NCBI RefSeq assembly: GCF_039543245.1
Contig: NZ_BAABJJ010000012.1
Coordinates: 1-64,000 of the forward strand
Length of the DNA stretch: 64,000 bases
DNA from: Algibacter_G agarivorans
GTDB taxonomy: Bacteria; Bacteroidota; Bacteroidia; Flavobacteriales; Flavobacteriaceae
Reading direction: 5' to 3'
The notes under the pieces are model-generated. The model worked only from the letters and a program-made list of their open reading frames with translations. It did not search any database and had not been told where the DNA came from. The position numbers and the translations under genes are program-made. Below, piece by piece: positions 8,427 through 18,800 of the stretch; position 1 is the stretch's first letter; each line of letters starts with the position of its first letter.

Positions 8427-8813
8427 ATGGAAGTAATTCACAAAATTGGCCGTAGAAAGACGGCTGTTGCTCGTGCTTATGTTTCTCCAGGAAAAGGAAA
8501 CATTACGATTAATAAAAAAGACTTAGCTAACTACTTTACTACAGCTACCTTACAGTACAAAGTAAAGCAACCTTTAGTTTTGACTAACAATGACAGCAAC
8601 TTTGATATTACAGTTAATGTATATGGAGGTGGTATTACTGGTCAAGCAGAAGCTGTTCGTTTAGCCCTTTCACGCGTAATGTGTGAGATTGATGCTGAAA
8701 ACAGATTAATCTTAAAACCAGAAGGTTTATTAACAAGAGACCCAAGAATGGTTGAACGTAAGAAATTCGGTCAGAAGAAAGCTCGTAAGAAATTTCAATT
8801 CTCTAAGCGTTAA
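8427..8813 (+). CDS. rpsI: 30S ribosomal protein S9
   Basis: 128 residues, complete. It starts MEVIHKIGRRKTAVARAYV and ends in the conserved basic tail KKARKKFQFSKR, whose last residues reach the P-site tRNA. It is co-transcribed with rplM, one base apart. Confidence 0.97.
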   Translation: MEVIHKIGRRKTAVARAYVSPGKGNITINKKDLANYFTTATLQYKVKQPLVLTNNDSNFDITVNVYGGGITGQAEAVRLALSRVMCEIDAENRLILKPEGLLTRDPRMVERKKFGQKKARKKFQFSKR

Positions 8814-9035
8814 TATTAATGCTGAACTTGTTTCAGTATCTGTTTATCAGTTACTCCAAACATATTCAATCATATTACAAAACAAGCTGAAAAAATTTCA
8901 GCTTAAAATTAAACAAGTTAGTGTTGTCCTAGTCCAAAAGACAGGATTTAGTTTAGCATCTAAATGGTTAAGGCGAATTTTTATAAATGACCACTTAATC
9001 ATTGCTAATTCAACAGAACGTAAACTATTACAAAA
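8814..9035 (+). promoter_or_regulatory. candidate structured leader of rpsB-tsf
   Basis: This 222-bp gap holds two strong stems: AAGCTGAAA-AAA-TTTCAGCTT (8884-8904, perfect 9 bp) and AATGGTTAAG (8963-8972) paired with CTTAATCATT (8994-9003), 10 bp with one G-U. There is no T-run after either, so they do not look like simple terminators. No TAnnTTTG box is seen in the gap. An S2-binding autoregulatory leader is my inference. Confidence 0.45.
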
Positions 9036-9908
9036 ATGGCAGTAGAAGTAAAAGAATTACTTGAAGCAGGTGTACACTTCGGACACCTTACACGTAAGTG
9101 GGACCCTAATATGGCACCTTACGTATATATGGAGCGCAACGGCATCCATATTATCAACCTTTATAAAACAGCGGCAAAAATTGATGAAGCAGGTGCAGCA
9201 TTAGCTAAAATTGCAAATTCAGGTCGTAAGATTTTATTCGTTGCAACAAAAAAACAAGCAAAAGATATCGTATCTGAAAAAGCTGGTGAAATTAACATGC
9301 CTTACATCACTGAAAGATGGCCAGGTGGTATGTTAACAAACTTTGTTACTATTAGAAAAGCTGTTAAAAAAATGGCTTCTATTGATAGAATGAAGAAAGA
9401 CGGCACGTTTTTAACCTTATCCAAGAAAGAGCGTTTACAAGTTGATCGTTTAAGAGCTAAGTTAGAGAAAAACTTAGGTTCTATCGTTGACATGACACGT
9501 TTACCAGGTGCTTTATTTGTTGTAGATATCAAGCGTGAGCACATCGCGATTAAAGAAGCTCAAAAATTAAACATTCCAATTTTTGCAATGGTAGATACCA
9601 ACTCAGACCCACGTCAAGTGGATTATGTTATCCCAGCAAATGATGATGCTTCTAAATCGATAGATAAAATTTTAACTCACGTAACTGCTGCAATATCTGA
9701 AGGTTTAGCAGAACGTAAAGCTGAAAAAGATGCAACTGAAGCTCCTAAAGAAGAAGCTCCAAAAGCAAAAGTGGAAGCAAAAACTGAAGCAGTAGTTGAA
9801 AAAGTTGCAGAGGTTGCAGAAGCAACTCCAGAGGTAGTAGTAGAAAAAGCTGCTCCTAAAGCTAAAGCTGCTCCAGATAAAAAAGCGGCAGCTGAAGAAG
9901 AAGAATAA
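9036..9908 (+). CDS. rpsB: 30S ribosomal protein S2
   Basis: 290 residues. The core (about 1-230) carries the family pattern AGVHFGHLTRKWDPNMAPY near the start and FVVDIKREHIAIKEA near 165. The last 60 residues are an Ala/Lys/Glu-rich, low-complexity tail that extends beyond E. coli S2 and is common in this phylum. S2 binds near the S1 site on the small subunit. It forms a unit with tsf 85 bp downstream. Confidence 0.97.
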   Translation: MAVEVKELLEAGVHFGHLTRKWDPNMAPYVYMERNGIHIINLYKTAAKIDEAGAALAKIANSGRKILFVATKKQAKDIVSEKAGEINMPYITERWPGGMLTNFVTIRKAVKKMASIDRMKKDGTFLTLSKKERLQVDRLRAKLEKNLGSIVDMTRLPGALFVVDIKREHIAIKEAQKLNIPIFAMVDTNSDPRQVDYVIPANDDASKSIDKILTHVTAAISEGLAERKAEKDATEAPKEEAPKAKVEAKTEAVVEKVAEVAEATPEVVVEKAAPKAKAAPDKKAAAEEEE

Positions 9909-9929
9909 ATAACATTAATACAATATTAT

Positions 9930-9979
9930 AAAGTCGTTTGATTCTTTTCTTTGTTGAAAATATATTGAACGACTTTTTT
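9930..9979 (+). terminator. terminator or attenuator between rpsB and tsf
   Basis: AAAGTCGTT (9930-9938) can pair with AACGACTTT (9968-9976), followed by a short T-run to 9979. The loop of about 29 nt is long, so this may only partly stop transcription and set the S2 to EF-Ts ratio. Confidence 0.5.
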
Positions 9980-9993
9980 AAATTATAATTATT

Positions 9994-10968
9994 ATGAGTA
10001 CTACAGTAAAAGTAACAGCCCAAGAGGTAAATAAATTAAGACAAGCTACTGGTGCAGGTATGATGGACTGCAAAAAAGCCTTAGTTGAAGCCGAAGGCAA
10101 TTTCGATAAAGCCATCGAGGTTTTACGAAAAAAAGGTCAAAAAGTAGCAGAAAAAAGAGCCGACAGAGATTCTTCTGAAGGCGCTGCAATTTCTAAAATT
10201 AATGCAGACCAAACTGAAGGGGTTGCCATTGTTTTAGGTTGTGAAACTGATTTTGTTGGTAAAAACGAAAACTTTTTAGCATTAGCAAGTCAATTTGCTG
10301 AGATTGCATTAAATCACGATTCAAAAGAAGCGTTTTTAGCTGCTGATTTTGGAGGTATGACTGTTGCTGAGAAATTAACTGAGCAAACTGGTGTAATTGG
10401 TGAAAAACTAGATATTACTGGTTTTGAAAAATTACAAGCACCATTTGTTGGAACTTATGTTCACATTAACAAAATTGCTGCTTTGGTTGGTTTATCTGCT
10501 AAAGTTGATAACGCTGAAACTTTAGTTAAAGATGTCGCTATGCAAGTTGCATCCATGGGAGCAACAACATTATCTTACAAGGATTTTGATCCTGCATTTA
10601 TTGCATCAGAAACTGAAGCTAGAATTGCTGTTATTGAAAAAGACAATATTGAATTAGGACGTTTAGGTAAAACACTTAAAAATGTACCTCTATATATTTC
10701 TATGGCACAATTAACGCCTGAAGTTTTAGCGCAAGCTGAAGAAGCTGCAAAAGCAGAATTAAAAGCTGAAGGTAAACCAGAACAAATCTGGGATAGAATT
10801 TTACCAGGAAAAATGGAACGTTTCATTTCTGATAACACGACTTTAGATCAAGAAAAATGTTTGTTAGACCAGAATTTCATTAAAGATGAAAAAATAAACG
10901 TTGCTAAATACGTAGCATCTTACGGAGATGTTGAAATTACAGATTTCAAACGTGTTTCTGTAGGATAG
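9994..10968 (+). CDS. tsf: elongation factor Ts
   Basis: 324 residues, the longer form usual in Bacteroidota. The N-terminal UBA-like domain contains LRQATGAGMMDCKKAL (about 15-30); the core has the TDFVGKNENF motif near 86-95 that contacts EF-Tu. It is the nucleotide exchange factor for EF-Tu. Gene order rpsB-tsf-pyrH-frr is the widely conserved translation cluster. Confidence 0.97.
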   Translation: MSTTVKVTAQEVNKLRQATGAGMMDCKKALVEAEGNFDKAIEVLRKKGQKVAEKRADRDSSEGAAISKINADQTEGVAIVLGCETDFVGKNENFLALASQFAEIALNHDSKEAFLAADFGGMTVAEKLTEQTGVIGEKLDITGFEKLQAPFVGTYVHINKIAALVGLSAKVDNAETLVKDVAMQVASMGATTLSYKDFDPAFIASETEARIAVIEKDNIELGRLGKTLKNVPLYISMAQLTPEVLAQAEEAAKAELKAEGKPEQIWDRILPGKMERFISDNTTLDQEKCLLDQNFIKDEKINVAKYVASYGDVEITDFKRVSVG

Positions 10969-10982
10969 TAAATTTCCGCGAA

Positions 10983-11000
10983 TCCCGATAGCTATCGGGA
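10983..11000. repeat. perfect 18-bp palindrome
   Basis: TCCCGATAGCTATCGGGA reads the same on both strands. It lies 14 bp after the tsf stop codon and before its terminator. A sister palindrome with the same TCCCG ends is at 51790-51807. Confidence 0.7.
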
Positions 11001-11019
11001 AGAAATCGCAATAAAAATT

Positions 11020-11056
11020 AAAAGCCACTATTCTATTTTAGAGTAGTGGCTTTTTT
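11020..11056 (+). terminator. intrinsic terminator of tsf
   Basis: A 16-bp stem (AAAAGCCACTATTCTA with TAGAGTAGTGGCTTTT, one G-U pair), a TTT loop and a T-run. The A-rich left arm makes it potentially bidirectional. Confidence 0.9.
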
Positions 11057-11093
11057 ATGCAAAAAATCCGCATTAGCAAATTAAGATATTGTT

Positions 11094-11129
11094 TATATTT
11101 GCACAACCTTGTTTCCATGTAGATGGAAA
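11094..11129 (+). promoter_or_regulatory. pyrH promoter box and leader hairpin
   Basis: TATATTTG (11094-11101) matches TAnnTTTG; a weak TTAG stands in for the upstream TTTG 17 bp before it. Just after, TTTCCAT-GTAG-ATGGAAA (11112-11129) forms a perfect 7-bp hairpin at the expected 5' end of the message. Confidence 0.6.
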
Positions 11130-11144
11130 TCTCATCAATTATTT

Positions 11145-11852
11145 ATGAAATATAAAAGAATACTCCTTAAACTATCTGGCGAAGCCCTAATGGGAGAACG
11201 CCAATACGGTATAGACCCCGATCGCCTTGCAGAATATGCTGAAGACATAAAAACAATTACAAGTAAAGGTGTAGAAGTTGCCATAGTTATTGGTGGTGGC
11301 AATATTTTTAGAGGTGTTGCTGGAGCTAGTAAAGGGATGGATCGTGTACAAGGCGACCATATGGGTATGCTTGCTACGGTTATTAACGGCCTGGCATTAC
11401 AAGGTGCTTTAGAAGATGCCGGTATCCCAACCAGACTACAATCGGCTATTAAAATCAATGAAGTAGCAGAACCATTTATTAGAAGAAAAGCTATGCGACA
11501 TTTAGAAAAAGGTCGCGTCGTTATTTTTGGAGGTGGCACAGGAAACCCTTATTTTACTACAGATTCTGCAGCCGTATTGCGCGCTATAGAAATTGAAGCT
11601 GATGTTATTTTAAAAGGCACTCGCGTTGATGGCATTTATAATACAGACCCTGAAAAAGACGATAAAGCCATTAAATTCAACACCATAACTTTTGACGATG
11701 TATTAAGAAAAGGATTAAAAGTAATGGATACCACGGCATTTACCCTTAGTCAGGAAAACGAATTACCAATTATTGTTTTCGATATGAATAAAAAAGGTAA
11801 TTTACTTAAAGTGGTTGCCGGCGAAAAAATTGGCACAGAAGTTAATATTTAA
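11145..11852 (+). CDS. pyrH: uridylate kinase (UMP kinase)
   Basis: 235 residues from the ATG at 11145 (MKYKRILLKLSGEAL), the start that fits all family members; the frame is open back to 11109 but the extra 12 residues overlap the leader hairpin. Amino-acid kinase motifs are VIGGGNIFRG near 57-66 and VVIFGGGTGNPYFTTD near 125-140. It phosphorylates UMP to UDP as a hexamer in pyrimidine synthesis. frr follows 55 bp downstream. Confidence 0.96.
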   Translation: MKYKRILLKLSGEALMGERQYGIDPDRLAEYAEDIKTITSKGVEVAIVIGGGNIFRGVAGASKGMDRVQGDHMGMLATVINGLALQGALEDAGIPTRLQSAIKINEVAEPFIRRKAMRHLEKGRVVIFGGGTGNPYFTTDSAAVLRAIEIEADVILKGTRVDGIYNTDPEKDDKAIKFNTITFDDVLRKGLKVMDTTAFTLSQENELPIIVFDMNKKGNLLKVVAGEKIGTEVNI

Positions 11853-11907
11853 TAATTGGCGCAATTTTTGAATAAACATATATAATTTGACCTAAAAGTT
11901 TAAAACC

Positions 11908-12465
11908 ATGAACGAAGACATACAATTTATATTAGACACAACAAAAGAGGCTATGGATAATGCCATTAAGCATCTGGAAAAACAATTCCTCAACATTAGA
12001 GCAGGTAAAGCTAGTCCTGCCATGCTTGGCAGTGTTATGGTAGATTATTACGGATCGCAAACACCTTTAAGTCAAGTAGCCAATGTGAACACACCAGACG
12101 GCAGAACCATTACGGTACAACCATGGGAAAAAAGCATGCTTCAAGAAATTGAACGCGGTATTGCCTATGCAAACCTTGGTTTTAACCCTATGAACAATGG
12201 AGAAACCATTATTATCAATGTACCGCCTTTAACAGAAGAACGTCGAAGAGATTTAGCAAAACAAGCCAAAGCCGAGGCCGAAGATGCCAAAGTAAGTATT
12301 AGAACGGCGCGTAAAGATGCTAATAATGACATAAAAAAAAGTGAAGATGTTTCAGAGGATTTAAAAGCAAATGCCGAAATAGACGTGCAACAAATGACTG
12401 ATAATCACGTTAAAAAAGTAGATGAACTTTTCGATAATAAAGAAAAGGAAATCATGACTGTATAA
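11908..12465 (+). CDS. frr: ribosome recycling factor
   Basis: 185 residues, standard length. The conserved block LNIRAGKASPAML lies near 27-39 and PPLTEERRRDLAKQAK near 109-124. It splits the post-termination ribosome together with EF-G. Confidence 0.97.
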   Translation: MNEDIQFILDTTKEAMDNAIKHLEKQFLNIRAGKASPAMLGSVMVDYYGSQTPLSQVANVNTPDGRTITVQPWEKSMLQEIERGIAYANLGFNPMNNGETIIINVPPLTEERRRDLAKQAKAEAEDAKVSIRTARKDANNDIKKSEDVSEDLKANAEIDVQQMTDNHVKKVDELFDNKEKEIMTV

Positions 12466-12471
12466 TATTAC

Positions 12472-12517
12472 ACCAATTAAATTGGTATTTAAAGCGACGT
12501 TTTAGTCGCTTTTTTTA
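12472..12517 (+). terminator. terminator of frr, preceded by an ACCAATT palindrome
   Basis: AAAGCGAC (12491-12498), a GTTTTA loop and GTCGCTTT (12505-12512) followed by a T-run form the terminator. Just before it, ACCAATT-A-AATTGGT (12472-12486) is a perfect short palindrome with the same sequence as the ends of the 162-bp element at 25889-26050. Confidence 0.85.
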
Positions 12518-12544
12518 TTAATTCTTAGTTTTTAGGTTGCATAA

Positions 12545-13816
12545 ATGTTAAAACGTTGTTCACTTTTTCTTTTTATTATTTGTACTACCATAGTACAAGC
12601 CCAATCATTTTATGAAAAAAATGCAGAACCTAGGCAAGATTCCATTAAAAAAAGTGAATTTATTAGAAGTCTTGGCAATGGATACTTACCAACAAAATAT
12701 TTCAATTTTGATTTAAGATATTTAATAAAGTATAACCAATATGAAGGTGTAAGAACGGGGCTTGGAGGCGTTACCAATGATGCCTTTTCAGAGAAATATC
12801 GGGTTAACAGTTACCTTGTTTATGGATTTAGGGATCATCGTTTTAAATATAGTATAGGAGGCGGTTTTAGAGTCACTAAAAAAACCAATACTTGGATAAA
12901 CCTTTCATATACCGATGACTTACAAGAAACAGGCAGCACAAAATTTTTAACGGATAAGCGGCTTTTTCAATTTTTTGAACCTCGTTTGTTAAATATCGAT
13001 TTGTTTCATAAACATGTTACAAAAGCCATAGCTTTAGAGCATCAATTATTACCTGAATTGCTAACCGAAACAGAACTAGCAGTCAGCAATATTGACCCCA
13101 CTTATGCCTATGGCTATCCTTCAAACAATTCAGTAATACATTCTTTTCATTTAAGCACAGCAAAATTAGCTTTGCAATGGAATCCTTTTAGCCAGTTTGG
13201 ATTAACAGAAAATGGATCAAAAGAAACCAAAGAAGGGTATCCAAAATTCACACTTCAATATACCAAAAGCTTTGATAATGTTTTTAAAAGTGATTTTAAT
13301 TTTTCAAAATTAGACTTTAGAACCATTTATAAAATAAGGAATAAAAATGATGTGTTTTCAGAAATCACTTTAGTTTCTGGAATAGCAAACGGCAATACGC
13401 CATTAACACATTTGTATCATGCGTACCCCAACAATATTAGGAAAGAAACTGTTATGCAACGATTTTCGGTAGCTGGGATAAACAGTTTTGAAACGATGTA
13501 TTTCAATGAATTTTTTTCTGATAAGTTTATCACATTCCAATTAAAGCACTTTTTAAAACCTTTCAATATTTCCGAACGTTATAAACCTCAACTGGTCTTA
13601 ATTACACGCTATGCAATCGGTGATATGAAAAACCCAGAAAAACACGAAGACATCACTTTTGGTTCATTAAAAAAAGGATATACAGAATCTGGTTTTGAAA
13701 TCAATAAATTGCTTTTTGGTTTCGGTTTAAGCTTCACATACAGATATGGCGCCTACCATTTACCTCTATTCACAGATAATTTTGCATTTAAATTTACATT
13801 TAATGTCTCATTATAA
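12545..13816 (+). CDS. outer-membrane beta-barrel protein, DUF5686-type C-terminal region
   Basis: 423 residues with a signal peptide (MLKRCSLFLFIICTTIVQAQ) and alternating beta strands ending in FKFTFNVSL, a terminal aromatic-containing strand typical of outer-membrane barrels. It resembles the barrel half of DUF5686 proteins, but lacks the CarboxypepD_reg-like N-terminal domain, so it is about half the usual length. I do not know its function. Its last 31 codons are duplicated, with only synonymous changes, at 21752-21847, on the far side of the susCD island. Confidence 0.6.
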   Translation: MLKRCSLFLFIICTTIVQAQSFYEKNAEPRQDSIKKSEFIRSLGNGYLPTKYFNFDLRYLIKYNQYEGVRTGLGGVTNDAFSEKYRVNSYLVYGFRDHRFKYSIGGGFRVTKKTNTWINLSYTDDLQETGSTKFLTDKRLFQFFEPRLLNIDLFHKHVTKAIALEHQLLPELLTETELAVSNIDPTYAYGYPSNNSVIHSFHLSTAKLALQWNPFSQFGLTENGSKETKEGYPKFTLQYTKSFDNVFKSDFNFSKLDFRTIYKIRNKNDVFSEITLVSGIANGNTPLTHLYHAYPNNIRKETVMQRFSVAGINSFETMYFNEFFSDKFITFQLKHFLKPFNISERYKPQLVLITRYAIGDMKNPEKHEDITFGSLKKGYTESGFEINKLLFGFGLSFTYRYGAYHLPLFTDNFAFKFTFNVSL

Positions 13817-13945
13817 ATAAAGCTGCCTCAAAAATAAATTTGGAGTAATACCAATTATCACATTGAGCATTAACGAAGTCAAAATGACAACTGAAAAAAC
13901 TTTTCAGAGCCTCCTTGCCAATTAAATTAAGATGTACTAAAAGAA

Positions 13946-13974
13946 AAAAGACCGCCTGTATTTGGCGGTCTTTT
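13946..13974. terminator. bidirectional terminator between the barrel gene and susD
   Basis: AAAAGACCGCC (13946-13956), loop TGTATTT, GGCGGTCTTTT (13964-13974): an 11-bp perfect stem with T-runs on both strands. It can end both convergent transcripts. Confidence 0.9.
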
Positions 13975-13998
13975 ATATCTACAAACTAATTATGAAAA

Positions 13999-15786
13999 TT
14001 ATTCATAATTTGGATTTTCAATTAACTCAGGACTTCTTTGTCTTCTCTCTAAACCAATAGGAAAATAGTAATGATGCTCTTCAAAAATACGATCCCAACT
14101 ATCGGTTGCAGTACCCGAAGTTGTATGAATAATTTCATACATTCCCGGATTATCATAATCTTTGCGCCATCTCACTCCTGAATACTTATTGCCTTTGCCA
14201 TCTCTACGATCTAATTCTGTATGGGCAATTCTCCATCGTCTTAAATCCCAGTAGCGGTGTTGTTCAAAAGCTAATTCAACAGCTCTTTCATTTTGTATCA
14301 CTTCCCAAGTAATAGCTGGCTTATCTGGCATTAACACACGTCTGCGAACAGTATTTAAGGCTTCTAAAGCTTCTCCGTCTTTTTCTAAAGCAAATGCAGC
14401 TTCAGCCATATTTAGGTATATTTCTCCCAAACGGAACACCATAAAATCTGTACCTCCTAAAGCAAAACCATTTCCAACTAGATACTCTTCATTACTTCGT
14501 TTTTTGTTAAAAAACCCTGTACGCTGAATATCTCGTGCTGGTCCTTTAGCAGGAACATCAATTCCATCTACATTATCTGTTTCCAAAACACCATTTACAT
14601 AAAGCCCTTCGTGCATCCAAACGGTTGCACCTCCATATTGAACTTCTGGTAAAAAGATATTAGCACGACATCTTGGGTCTTTTCGTCCAATAAAATCTGC
14701 CATATCATGAAAAATGCCTGCCACCAAAGTACTTCTATCTAATTTTCCCGAGGTACCGTCTGTGTATTCATACATTTCAAAAGTTTCTAAATAGGTATTA
14801 ATAAATGTTGTGCCGCTAATAACAGCTGGCGCACACCATCTTTCCCAATCTTCAGACTTTGATCCTTCACCTACAAATACTTCAGCAAAAATGGTTTCAC
14901 TATTGCCTTCTGCTTTTGTAAACAACTCATAATATGATTTTTCGGCTTCTTCAAAACTAGCAGCACCAGTTCCAAATAATGCAAAACCGCCTTGTTCTAT
15001 TAATTTCTTTGAAGCATCATAAGATATTTGCCAATATTTGTCTGCATTGTCAATTCCCAATAAACCATTTAATTGCATGGTTCCAAATTCGCCAATACTA
15101 CCAGCGTATAACATGGCTCTGCTTTTTAAAGCTAATGCCGTCCAAGATGTTGCGCGTCCATATTCCAAAGTTTTCCCTTCTAATAAAGCTTCAGCTGTAT
15201 CACATTCTTCAGCAATAAAATCGTAAACTTCTTGCTCAGAATTTCTTGGCACTGAAATTTCTTCAAAAGACTGTGTGAGGCTTTGTGCACTTTTAATTAT
15301 AGGAACCCCTCCGTAACGTTTTACTTTTTGAAAATACACCCATGCTCTTAGAAAGTGTAATTCTCCCAAACGCGCGTCCTTGTAATCTGCGGGCAAAACG
15401 CTATTAGGGTTATTTAATTCTTCGATACCCGTATTGATGTCGCGAACTAAATCCCACTTCCAATACTCATTGGAATCATTTCCAGTGCCTTGACTTGAAA
15501 AAGCCCCTTGCGTAAAGGTATAACCTGCTGGCCACCCCCCAAATGTTCTGGCGTAGCCACCAGCACAAGCATCAACAACTAATTCATGAATGTTACCATT
15601 ACCAGCGCCTGGCAAAAAGTTTGTGCGTGCAAATACGTTTGCTACATATAGATCTACCAATCCTTCATCTGTCCAAACATTCTCTTCGGAGAATATACCA
15701 ACAGATGTTCTTTCTAAAGGATCCTCACAAGACGACATGATGGTCATCATTGTAAGCGTTATTAACAATATTTTTATATTCTTCAT
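13999..15786 (-). CDS. susD: SusD/RagB family nutrient-binding lipoprotein
   Basis: 595 residues with a lipoprotein signal (TMMTIMSSC, Cys at 20) followed by EDPLERTSVG. The body has the SusD pattern: TPR-like LGELHFLRAWVYFQKVKRYG near 140-160, VFRLGEIYLNMAEAAF in the last third and ELAFEQHRYWDLRRWR near 510-525. SusD caps the SusC channel at the cell surface and binds the substrate. It is downstream of susC in the same operon (24-bp gap). The substrate cannot be told because no hydrolase lies nearby. Confidence 0.93.
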   Translation of the reverse strand: MKNIKILLITLTMMTIMSSCEDPLERTSVGIFSEENVWTDEGLVDLYVANVFARTNFLPGAGNGNIHELVVDACAGGYARTFGGWPAGYTFTQGAFSSQGTGNDSNEYWKWDLVRDINTGIEELNNPNSVLPADYKDARLGELHFLRAWVYFQKVKRYGGVPIIKSAQSLTQSFEEISVPRNSEQEVYDFIAEECDTAEALLEGKTLEYGRATSWTALALKSRAMLYAGSIGEFGTMQLNGLLGIDNADKYWQISYDASKKLIEQGGFALFGTGAASFEEAEKSYYELFTKAEGNSETIFAEVFVGEGSKSEDWERWCAPAVISGTTFINTYLETFEMYEYTDGTSGKLDRSTLVAGIFHDMADFIGRKDPRCRANIFLPEVQYGGATVWMHEGLYVNGVLETDNVDGIDVPAKGPARDIQRTGFFNKKRSNEEYLVGNGFALGGTDFMVFRLGEIYLNMAEAAFALEKDGEALEALNTVRRRVLMPDKPAITWEVIQNERAVELAFEQHRYWDLRRWRIAHTELDRRDGKGNKYSGVRWRKDYDNPGMYEIIHTTSGTATDSWDRIFEEHHYYFPIGLERRQRSPELIENPNYE

Positions 15787-15810
15787 AATATTTAAATCTT
15801 TAAGTTAAAT

Positions 15811-18800
15811 TTATAAACCGATATTAACCCCTAAGCTTATATTCTTTTGTACAGGATAGGTTGCAATACCATCATTACTTCTCGCCTCAGGATCAAAATC
15901 AAAAATACCAGTATCTCTAATAGTTAATAAATTGTATCCAGCAACATATACTCTTGCACTCTTTAAATTGATTTTATTTAAAAGAGATTCAGGGATACTA
16001 TAACCAAGACTTAAAGATTTTAGCCTTAAATATGTACCATTTCTTTGATAAATATCTAACGTTTGATTATTATGCGTATTTAATCCACTAGTTGATGGCG
16101 CAGGTAATTTTGCTGCAGAAGGATTAGAAGCATTCCAAGCGTTATCTGCCTGATACTTAAATGGTATAAAACCAATACTTGTATTAGCTGCCACTTCCAA
16201 TGCCTCCAATTGAGCATCAAAATTACCAGCTCCTTGCCAAAGCATAGAGAAATCGAATCCTTTATAATCTGCATTTAAGCTTAATCCGAAGAACAATTCA
16301 GGAATTTCACTTCTTCCTATAATTTCTTGATCTCTCCAATTTATAGTTCCATCGTCATTTCTGTCAATGTATTTAACATCGCCTAAGGTTGGTTCTCCAA
16401 TACTTGGGTCATAGTCTATACCGTCATTATCTATTTCATCTTGGGTATCATAGAACCCGTCTGTTCTGTAACCAAAACGGCGGTTTGCCCATTGTCCATT
16501 ATTTTGATTTATCCTAGCATCATTTGGATCATTAGGATCAAATTCTCTTTCAACATCATCGATAATTTTCTCCCTTGTCCAAGTAATATTACCTGCAATA
16601 TTGAAGTTTACATCACCAATATTATTTTTATGGGTCAATACCAATTCAAATCCCCTATTGCTTCGTACACCGAGGTTTTCTTGAGGTAAATCTGCTCCGA
16701 AAGTATCAGGAAATTGATCTAACCTATCTCTTAAAAGCCCTGCACGTCTGCGGTAAAACATATCAAGTTCTACTCCTAACTTGCTGTTCCATAATCTGGC
16801 ATCAATACCAAAATTAAAAGTTTCCATAGTTTCCCAAGTAATGGTAGGGTTTGCTAGACCAATGGTTCTTAGAGTTGTATTAACAGCAGAACCGTAAGCA
16901 TAAGTATTAGCTCTTCCATCTTGCAAACCAAATCCGCTTAAATAATCGAAACTAGATGTACCATCAAATCCTAAGCTGGCAAAAGACGTCCTAAACTTTA
17001 AAAAGTCTATTGTTGAATTATTCATCATAAAATCTTCCTTAGACACTACCCACCCCAAAGACACTCCAGGAAAGTAGCCCCAACGTGTATCGGTAGGAAA
17101 TTGAATATTGGCATCTGCTCTAAACAAAGCTTCTAGTAAATATTTACCTTGGTAATCATAATTAAGACGGCCTACAACGCCCTTACGTCCATCTTGCGAA
17201 ACAGAATCTCCGTTTTCTTGAGTTCCGATTCCAGCAAAAAGATATGGGATTTCTGAAGATAAAAGCCCCGTTCTACTGGCAGTAAAAGAATAATTATCTA
17301 TATATCTATTTTCTAATATAAGTGCTCCAGACAAATTATGGTCACCAAAACTCCCCTTATAGTCTAGACCTATTTGAGTAGTTGTTTGGGCAAAATTAGT
17401 GCTTGTTGAATTAACTTCATCATCAGCAGTGGTAAAAGCAGGTAAGCTTACCCCTGTTTCGAAATCATGACTATAAGTGGTAAAAGGCACCCTTGTTAGG
17501 TTATTGATTATATTCGCTGTTTGGTGTGCAACTTTACCCGTAAAATTCAGTCCTTCTACAAATGGTAATTTATATTTAAAATTTAGAACTGCATCAAACT
17601 GCTTCCTTTTAGTATCGTTTATACCTGTTATGCCTCTAGTTGAATATGCAATAGCATTACTTTCAAGGGGGTGTGCCGCAGTTAATAAACCATCAGGGTT
17701 TTGCTGAACCGTTGGATTCATTGACGCTAAAAACCTAAATATTCTTGAGTAACTATCATTATCTCCCGAAATACCACTTGGTCTTTCTGTTTCTTCCTCT
17801 CTATACTTTAGGTTTACACCAATATCCAAACGCTTACTGATTTTAGCATCTATTGTTGCACCCATGTTATACCTTTTAAATTTTCCGTCGCCAGATTCTA
17901 ACAATGATTTTTGATCTAACTTACCTATTGATGTAAAATATTTCACATTTTCGGAACCACCTTGTATATTAAAATTATGTTGCCTTGTAGTCGCCCAGTC
18001 TTTTAGCACCACATCTTGCCAATCTGTGCCTCTAAAACCATTTTCTGTACCAGCTTGGTATTTAGCGATATCTTCATCTGAATAAGTTAAATCAGCTATA
18101 GCTACGCCTTCCAAAAGTTCTGCTTGCTGTTGGTATCTGGCAAAACCTGCTGGACTTGCCATTTTAGGCAAAAAAGTTGGCTGTTGAAAGGTATAACTTC
18201 CTGAATAATTAATTTTTGGCGCGCCATATGTTCCTCGCTTAGTTGTAACAAGTATAACTCCATTACCTGCTCTAGCACCATAAACTGCAGCCGAAGCATC
18301 TTTTAATACAGAAACAGACGCTATGGTATTAGGATCTAGTTGCTGATAATCGCGAGGTACGCCATCTACAATTACTAAAGCATTGCCAAAGCCTCTAATA
18401 CTAACATTAGCAGTATCGCCGCCAGGTTGTCCGTTATTTTGAGTAACTACCAATCCTGGTAGTCTACCAGCTAAAGATGCGGTAGTATTTGTGGTTGGTG
18501 TTCTAACAAGATCTTCGGATTTTACTGATGAAATTGCCCCTGTAATACTTTCCTTGCTCTGAGTACCGTAACCTACCACAACGATTTCGCCTAAGCTTGC
18601 AGCATCTTCAACTAGTACAATATCAATAGTTGTTTGGTCAGCAACAACTATCTCTTGAGACACAAAACCTAGATAACTTATTACCAATATGGAATTTTTA
18701 TCGGCAACTTCAATTGAAAAATTACCATCAAAATCTGATTGAGCTCCGTTTGCAGTCCCTTTTTCAATAATATTAGCACCAGCCAAAAACATACCAAACT

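Noticed and set aside
8752..9045. 97-residue plus-strand frame across the rpsI-rpsB gap
   Set aside because: It runs inside the end of rpsI in another frame and through the structured leader; composition is not protein-like.
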